A stretch of 64,000 bases of DNA, from positions 21,839,896-21,903,895 of the forward strand of contig NC_067206.1 of NCBI RefSeq assembly GCF_026262505.1, in the 5' to 3' direction. Numbering within the stretch: the stretch's first letter is position 1; every line of letters starts with the position of its first letter. Below the pieces are notes generated by a model. That model did not search any database and was not told the origin of the DNA. It was given only the letters and a program-made list of their open reading frames with translations. Below, piece after piece: positions 58,202 to 64,000 of this stretch. Both the position numbers and the translations under genes were made by a program. Origin of the DNA: Trichomonas vaginalis G3. Taxonomy: Eukaryota > Parabasalia > Trichomonadida > Trichomonadidae.

Positions 58202-61200
58202 TTATTTTTGGTTAGATTTACCAAAAATAAGTTGTTTCTTCTTCTGTAACACACTTGATGAACCATCCTTATTAAGCCATGATTGTAAATCATTTTCTTT
58301 ATCTCTAGAAATCTTTCCTAATCCAATCATATGTTTCAAGAACTGTGGAATCATGTCCAAAGTAACAGTTTGTATGAACTTATTGATCAAATCACCGAAA
58401 GTTGTTGTCAAATCCTGGTAAATTATGTCATGTAATTCACCATTGAATTCAGAAATTTCTGAGATAATTGAATTCTCTTCATTTTTATAGGACACATTCA
58501 TTTTTGTATCGGTAACTTTGAAGTATCTCATTAAGAAGTTGGATTCCGCTCTCTTGATCATTACGTTGAGTTCGGAAGACTTGACAGCCATGAGATAATC
58601 CTTCCATGAATCACCGATCTTCGGCAAAATTCCTTTTTCTACCAAAACTTGTGGCAGTTTTGTGTCACTTTCTTCGATATATTTTGATATCAAAGATGTT
58701 TCAGGAGCTATTATATTCGCTTCAAACATTTGTCTTATTGCGTTTACGAATTCAGCATCGTAATTAAACACTGTTGGATCAATATTCATTTCGACATGGT
58801 TATAAACTGTGACACCTCCTACAGGAGGACCTTTTCTCATTTGTAATCTCAAGTGAGGTGAATCATCACTTGTCAAATCCATCCATCTCATTAAAACAAC
58901 TCCGCCAAATTTCGCTTCTTTGCGAGTATCATTTGCGAAGATGTTATCAAAGGTAATTGTGTTATCTGAATTACCTTTCAACGTGTTAACGAAATGTCCC
59001 AAAATCCTTGAAATGACAACAGATGTCATGTCAACTTTGAACTGATCTTTAAGTGACAAAGTGCACTGTGAAACTTCAAAATCAGCTTTGAGAGAGAAAT
59101 AATCGTCAGCGGCCATTTCAAGAGTTTTTTCTGATTGAGGGAATTCAGGCATTATTTCGGAAATCAAGTATTTTATTGAAGCAATATGGTTTGTATTTGC
59201 TTCGCATGTCATTCTTTCTACTTTGCAATCAACGATGTTGTCATTCCACTGATCTTTCTCCATCTTTTGTTGGTAATAAGTCAGTTTGCACGCGTTGATT
59301 GTAACAATCGGTTGTGGTCTGTCATCAGAAGAAACGCCAAAACCGATATATGACAGTAATTGGCAATCATTCATTGTGAAATTAATCAACATCAATGAAT
59401 TGTCTTCTGTGTATTTGACGACGAGTTGTGAATCAACAATTCTATTCAACAAAAATGTCTCGTAGTGCATTGATTCAGCGACAATCTCGATAAGTGGAAT
59501 GGAAACAGTGTAAAACGTCTTTGTAAAATCTGTTTTGACGGTTTTTTGTTTCTCATTTCCTTCTTGACCGAAAACTGTAGCTATTCTTTGGCTTGAGTTT
59601 CTTCTCATGAGATGTTTGAGGAGATCTCCTTGTTCTGCTTGAGAATTAGGTTGAGAAGGTTTCTCGTCTGGGAATGCTTGTGCAATTTGTTCTTGCATCT
59701 TTTGTTTGGCTTTCTTTTCTGCTTCTGCGATGACAATTTTGTTTCTGATGTGGATAATCGATTTGACAAGTTCGTAAACATATTTAGTGTTTAGTTGGTT
59801 CATGTATATCCTGATTCCATCAACGGATATCTTGGAACTAACACCATATGCTGCATTTAAATTGTCAATTCGACATATTGATGATGACTTCACTTCACCT
59901 GACTTTACAATATCTTTCAAATCTGTCAAATTTACGTAAATGTTATTAGACGTCATAGAGATATCGTAGAAGTCTTCTCCTCCGTACGGGAACTCTGTAC
60001 GACATGAAAACTTTGGTCCGACAAACGTGACATCGAATGAAGTACCGTTTATCATTTTATCTTCCATGGCAGGGAAATGGTCGAACACTCTCAAAGAAAG
60101 GGAATCAACGTTGAATCTGTAAGTGAAAGATCTGTTTAACTGACTGAGTTTCATGACTTTCACGGGTTTCTTCCTTTTCACGCCGTATTTGTATTGGTAT
60201 GTTTCATCCAAAGGAGGAGTGATGATCATTGACATGATGGGAGCAATGTTCCACTCAAGATGGGCGTAGTCCACAGAAATAAATGAAGTGAAATCGCTCT
60301 TTTCAAAATGCATGTCAAAATCAATGTCAAAACCGCTGGATCTAAAATCTTTGTAAGTGTCGTTCGATGGGTCATCGAATTTGGTGACATCAGGGAATGT
60401 CAAGTGCTTGTGCTGGTCATTGTTTGGTTGTGTCCATTCAAAAGTGACAACCATTGAAAATTTTGGAGCTGAAATGATTGTTGGACCATTTGCGCAGCGA
60501 ACAGCTGTGTAGTTACTGGTGGAGAGGTTGATCTTGCCCTCGGTGAACTTGAGAAAGAGGTTGTCGAAGTTGCAGGACAAAACATTTTTGAGATCATACG
60601 GATCTGAACTTCCAAGAAGCTCCATAACGAATTTGTTGCATGCAAATGAATATTTGCCACGGAACATTGAACGAATCTTGTCCCACCACATCAATGATGG
60701 TGATGGATCGACGCCATCTGGAAATGTCCGGCCAATTAAGTCGCCAAAGTCATCATAAAGCTTGGATAATGAAAATCCCCAAAATACTCGTGACGATTCG
60801 GATTTTATTGATACATCACAGTATAATTTTACATCGGCCGGAGTTTTGTGGGCTAAATAATCGTTGCCGTTAACTTTGAATGGAACTGGCACGAAACTGT
60901 GGACATCTACTTCTCCGAAGACTACAGGGCCCTTCATTTGGGAGTTCTTCATCGATATGACGGCTTCAGGTAAGTCTACGAAGTAAACATCGAAATCTTC
61001 AACTGTCAAGTTGAAATTAAAGCCTTCTAATGTTTCCCAGCCTACATCTGGATAATGCTCTTTGACTGTTGGGTCGAATTCGTGGATTTTAGAGACCATT
61101 CCTGTAAAACCACGAGAATCCATTTCTAATAAGATTTCGGAGCCTTTTATAGCGACTTTGTCGTACTTCTTCATGTTATCGCATATCTTACGGTAGTTGT

Positions 61201-62818
61201 GGAAGATCAATTCGCCTACTTTCTCTTTGGCAAGCTTGGCTTGAATATCTGACAGAGGACATTGCTCCACCTTCAAGTCTAAGATGTATTTAAGGACAAC
61301 GCTATCGCGCATGAACTCAGGGAGCTTCTTTGTTACGTTCAAAAGTGTATTATTGATCTCGCAATCTTCAAACGCGAATTTGGCTTCTGAAACAGCGATT
61401 CTGATGGGGAATGGAAGGGTCTCGCTGTCAAATATATGAGCAGAAATGTACGGTTTCAATACTGAGATCATATATGTGAAATGATTAATGAATTCAGCGA
61501 TATCTACCTTGTTTTGGTCGCGGAATGAGAAGTAGTCAGCCTTGATATCGAGGAAAGTTTTGTCTTCTGATAAAATCTGGAGCTTTTCCACTGTAAATGT
61601 TTTGACACCGTTTAAATTCATAATTACGTCAGGGAAAGATATGACTTTCTCTTTGTATGTGGCGTTGTATGATGAAGCAGTGACAATAGCCTCGTCTGTA
61701 AGTCTGAATGAGAGGTTTACGTAGAAAATTGTCGCATCTAAGTCTGGGAAGTCGAAAGTAATCCTTGTCGGTGTGTAAGGTTTGTTGCCACGTAATTTCG
61801 GAATGATTTGGAAGAGCTCAAGTCCATCTAATGTTGAGTAATCAACATCAAGATGATCAATAACAATAACTGGGCTTCCGTATGTAAGATTCTGCTTCAA
61901 GAATGAAAGCTTGTCGATGGTGAATAGTTTTTCTGACTTGCATTTGATCTTAAGTCCGAAAACTTCGCTATAAAGGTTGTCGCAATTGAAATGATGGAAA
62001 TGATAGATTGGATATACGAAATTAATGTCGATCTTATCGATTGTGACCGAGGCCTCTGGGATTTTATCTACTAAAGTCAACTCGAACTTCGGAAAGTCGA
62101 AATGTAATTTTCCTGGATAAAGTTCGAAGAAAACGGAAAATGGATTGATCGTAAATGTATTGGCCTTTGTCTCAAACGATAGGTTTGATATATTCATCGA
62201 AAGCGCGTAAATTGAGTTGGCAAAGCTAAATAATTTGACAATTGCATGGTTAGCAACATATAATGAGTATTCAGCTTCAGCAAATGAGTATGTTCCGAGC
62301 TTCTCATGCTTGATTGTCACAATTTGATACTTGAATTTTAGATTTGAGCCTTCTGAATTGGAATAATCAAGAACTAGACCGCGGGCGTTAATCGATAAGT
62401 CAAAAATTTGAAGACTGAATATAAGATTCTCAATTGAAAGATGAATCCTCTTTATTATTGAATATCCAAAAAGAGTTAGAAGGGTTGTATGGACATAATC
62501 TGGTTCCTTTTCTTCTTTTTCAGCTGGTTTGTCTGTTTGCGATGACTCAATTGATGAAACATCAACAGCTATCGATTTGGCATCAAACCACAGCAAATAT
62601 ATTGGATTCGTGAAGAAGGCGATTGGATTTATGAATAAACTAACATCTTTTAGAATGACGTTGACACCTTTATTCTTGAATTGAATATGTTCATATGAAA
62701 AAATGCCTTTCTGTCCTTGTACTTCGGCATAGCTGCTGAGAATGGACTTGACAGAAAATTTAAGAATGAAGTATATCAATACTGCTATTAAAACTAATAT
62801 AATTAGCTTTAATAACAT
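58202..62818 (-). CDS. Bridge-like lipid-transfer protein (RBG family; Fmp27/Hobbit/BLTP2 type likely)
   Basis: The 1,538-residue protein begins with a membrane anchor (residues 2-22, LLKLIILVLIAVLIYFILKF) and then shows alternating beta-strand blocks separated by loops for most of its length, the pattern of repeating beta-groove lipid bridges. The C-terminal part includes FLMRYFKVTDTKMNVSYKNE followed by ISEFNGELHDIIY, which resembles the region of Fmp27/Hobbit/KIAA0100 proteins where 'R-x-x-x-V-x-x-x-x-x-SYKG' is followed by an aromatic strand. Anchored at the ER, these proteins form tubes that move lipids between membranes. It is shorter than animal BLTP2 (about 2,235). The subfamily call is tentative; Csf1/BLTP1 is the alternative. 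Confidence 0.65.
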   Translation of the reverse strand: MLLKLIILVLIAVLIYFILKFSVKSILSSYAEVQGQKGIFSYEHIQFKNKGVNVILKDVSLFINPIAFFTNPIYLLWFDAKSIAVDVSSIESSQTDKPAEKEEKEPDYVHTTLLTLFGYSIIKRIHLSIENLIFSLQIFDLSINARGLVLDYSNSEGSNLKFKYQIVTIKHEKLGTYSFAEAEYSLYVANHAIVKLFSFANSIYALSMNISNLSFETKANTFTINPFSVFFELYPGKLHFDFPKFELTLVDKIPEASVTIDKIDINFVYPIYHFHHFNCDNLYSEVFGLKIKCKSEKLFTIDKLSFLKQNLTYGSPVIVIDHLDVDYSTLDGLELFQIIPKLRGNKPYTPTRITFDFPDLDATIFYVNLSFRLTDEAIVTASSYNATYKEKVISFPDVIMNLNGVKTFTVEKLQILSEDKTFLDIKADYFSFRDQNKVDIAEFINHFTYMISVLKPYISAHIFDSETLPFPIRIAVSEAKFAFEDCEINNTLLNVTKKLPEFMRDSVVLKYILDLKVEQCPLSDIQAKLAKEKVGELIFHNYRKICDNMKKYDKVAIKGSEILLEMDSRGFTGMVSKIHEFDPTVKEHYPDVGWETLEGFNFNLTVEDFDVYFVDLPEAVISMKNSQMKGPVVFGEVDVHSFVPVPFKVNGNDYLAHKTPADVKLYCDVSIKSESSRVFWGFSLSKLYDDFGDLIGRTFPDGVDPSPSLMWWDKIRSMFRGKYSFACNKFVMELLGSSDPYDLKNVLSCNFDNLFLKFTEGKINLSTSNYTAVRCANGPTIISAPKFSMVVTFEWTQPNNDQHKHLTFPDVTKFDDPSNDTYKDFRSSGFDIDFDMHFEKSDFTSFISVDYAHLEWNIAPIMSMIITPPLDETYQYKYGVKRKKPVKVMKLSQLNRSFTYRFNVDSLSLRVFDHFPAMEDKMINGTSFDVTFVGPKFSCRTEFPYGGEDFYDISMTSNNIYVNLTDLKDIVKSGEVKSSSICRIDNLNAAYGVSSKISVDGIRIYMNQLNTKYVYELVKSIIHIRNKIVIAEAEKKAKQKMQEQIAQAFPDEKPSQPNSQAEQGDLLKHLMRRNSSQRIATVFGQEGNEKQKTVKTDFTKTFYTVSIPLIEIVAESMHYETFLLNRIVDSQLVVKYTEDNSLMLINFTMNDCQLLSYIGFGVSSDDRPQPIVTINACKLTYYQQKMEKDQWNDNIVDCKVERMTCEANTNHIASIKYLISEIMPEFPQSEKTLEMAADDYFSLKADFEVSQCTLSLKDQFKVDMTSVVISRILGHFVNTLKGNSDNTITFDNIFANDTRKEAKFGGVVLMRWMDLTSDDSPHLRLQMRKGPPVGGVTVYNHVEMNIDPTVFNYDAEFVNAIRQMFEANIIAPETSLISKYIEESDTKLPQVLVEKGILPKIGDSWKDYLMAVKSSELNVMIKRAESNFLMRYFKVTDTKMNVSYKNEENSIISEISEFNGELHDIIYQDLTTTFGDLINKFIQTVTLDMIPQFLKHMIGLGKISRDKENDLQSWLNKDGSSSVLQKKKQLIFGKSNQK

Positions 62819-63204
62819 CGAAAAAAAAAATTAATAATTTTTTTTTATTCCCCAGCGATCAAAATGAAGGCATCTGTCATACCGAACATCATATAATCCT
62901 ATAGAAATACTCTCTATTTATAGTATATTTGGCCCATTTTATGATCAATATTGAATTCAAAATTTGATTCTAATCTGAATAATCTAATGACACATCATAG
63001 AAACATATAATCATGCACGATTTCTCATCAAATTGAGGAATATTCATGAGATATGAGAATAATTTTTCAATTTTTGCAAATTCTTTGATCCAAACCATAT
63101 AATTTAATTAGAGATTCTAATAACAAAACAATTTGATATCATAATTCCCACAACAAAGAAAAAAAATCAAATTTTATAAAGATAGGATAAAAAAATAACA
63201 TTTA
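62819..63204. other. Intergenic AT-rich DNA
   Basis: No gene seen. Poly-T tract precedes the 62818 start. Confidence 0.5.
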
Positions 63205-64000
63205 TTATTTCTTATATTTGGCATTTTCTTTAACTGCTTCTAAGAAGGAGTTATAGAATTGCCCAGACCCCATATATGCATAGAAAGTTGAAGTTACTCC
63301 ATTTTTGTTTGCTTTGTCTGGATTAGCGCCTAATCTAAGTAATTCTTTTACCATATTCATGTTCTTGTTCTTAATTGCAGGGAAAAGTGGGAAGAATTCA
63401 GATTCATCTTCAATGTTGACAATTTCTCTTTTATAATCATCGGGAAGGGCATCCATGACATACTCAAACGCTCCCTGAATTGTTGTTTGAGTAGCAATTC
63501 TTAATGGATTCAATTTTTCTGGTTTAACTTGTTTTTTCTCTATTTTATAATTAGCTTGCTGCATCAAATTGAATTTGGTTACATCGTTATTATTTAGAAC
63601 TATCAGAAGTGGCGTCCAACCGTCAATTGTCACATTATAAGGTTTTCCAGTCCATGATTGAATAATTTCTTGAAAGAACCAATTATCTTGGGCAATGCAA
63701 CTAAGAATAAAGCAATCCCACTTATTATCAATTTGATAAAAATAATAATTTTCTCTTTTGGAAAATTCAAAGATTTCTGTGTTTAATTCTGGTTTACCTT
63801 TGTTCTCGATTGCAAAGTGATCAATTGCACCAGTAATTTCCGAGAAAAACTGTGTTAATCCTGCATCTATACAAATCTGAAGATCTGTAACAATTGCTGT
63901 CTTGTACAACTCAACATCATTCTCTGCAATCATTTTTAGCAAACAATTTAGCAATTCTCTGTTGTTTTTGTCGATACAATAAGAAATTGCAGTCATTCCT
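63205..64000 (-). CDS. Ankyrin-repeat protein (partial, 5' end beyond window)
   Basis: The open frame runs to the window edge; before the first Met is a Gly, giving GMTAISYCIDKNNRELLNCL, a typical ankyrin repeat start, so the gene begins to the right. Other repeats include GWTPLLIVLNNNDVTKFNLM, FPLFPAIKNKNMNMVKELLR with LGANPDKANKNG, and a final NGVTSTFYAYMGSGQFYNSF. Trichomonads have hundreds of ankyrin proteins, often with a DUF3447 part. Function unknown. Confidence 0.8.
   Translation of the reverse strand, partial: GMTAISYCIDKNNRELLNCLLKMIAENDVELYKTAIVTDLQICIDAGLTQFFSEITGAIDHFAIENKGKPELNTEIFEFSKRENYYFYQIDNKWDCFILSCIAQDNWFFQEIIQSWTGKPYNVTIDGWTPLLIVLNNNDVTKFNLMQQANYKIEKKQVKPEKLNPLRIATQTTIQGAFEYVMDALPDDYKREIVNIEDESEFFPLFPAIKNKNMNMVKELLRLGANPDKANKNGVTSTFYAYMGSGQFYNSFLEAVKENAKYKK

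Overview
The window looks like a chromosome stretch from a trichomonad (Parabasalia; Trichomonas or Tritrichomonas type). Reasons: very AT-rich DNA, almost all host genes as single uninterrupted frames, a Polinton/Maverick element, BspA-like and beta-helix surface proteins, a type II membrane papain-like peptidase, DUF563/GT61 glycosyltransferases and many charged coiled-coil proteins. The species cannot be fixed from sequence alone.

Region 1 (1 to about 10,300) is the right-hand part of a Polinton-type element running off the left edge. Visible parts are a KilA-N gene (1-521), a 22-bp minisatellite, a family B polymerase gene, an rve-type integrase, a phage tail-fibre/collar-like protein, two paralogous genes of about 285 codons in opposite orientation, several small proteins (two basic amphipathic ones starting Met-Gly) and an N6-adenine methyltransferase. 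Genes are packed with 15-30 bp gaps or overlaps, and nearly all carry TTTTTA(C/T) about 15-20 bp before the ATG. I treat it as a fossil: mostly intact-looking, about one broken gene in the visible part, probably fairly young.

Region 2 (10,300-31,700) holds host genes: a damaged DZIP1-like gene, an ATG13-like HORMA protein, a damaged RRM gene, RFT1, a small unknown gene, a repeat island (21,771-22,760) with a 62-bp three-way-junction palindrome and several tandem repeats, a frameshifted helical-repeat gene, CDC5L/Cef1, an ARM-like protein, a folliculin/SMCR8-like DENN protein and a possible beta-propeller.

Region 3 (31,700-49,000) holds a coiled-coil gene with one in-frame stop, a propeller fragment, a possible VPS9 protein whose ATG seems to be ACG, a GT61 enzyme, a small unknown, a B-box/MATH protein, an EB1-like CH-domain protein, a membrane papain-like peptidase, ATG12, a BspA-like gene and a beta-helix gene.

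Region 4 (49,000-64,000) holds a 1,690-residue LRR plus charged-helix protein, a second GT61 gene with one in-frame TGA, a bridge-like lipid-transfer protein and an ankyrin gene cut by the right edge. Two related short inverted-repeat elements lie at 36,911-37,117 and 57,771-57,990.

Themes: two autophagy genes (ATG12, ATG13) plus other membrane-traffic candidates; and eight host loci that are otherwise open but carry one to three lesions (frameshift, in-frame stop, lost ATG or missing 5' end), which could be recent pseudogenes, strain variation or assembly error.
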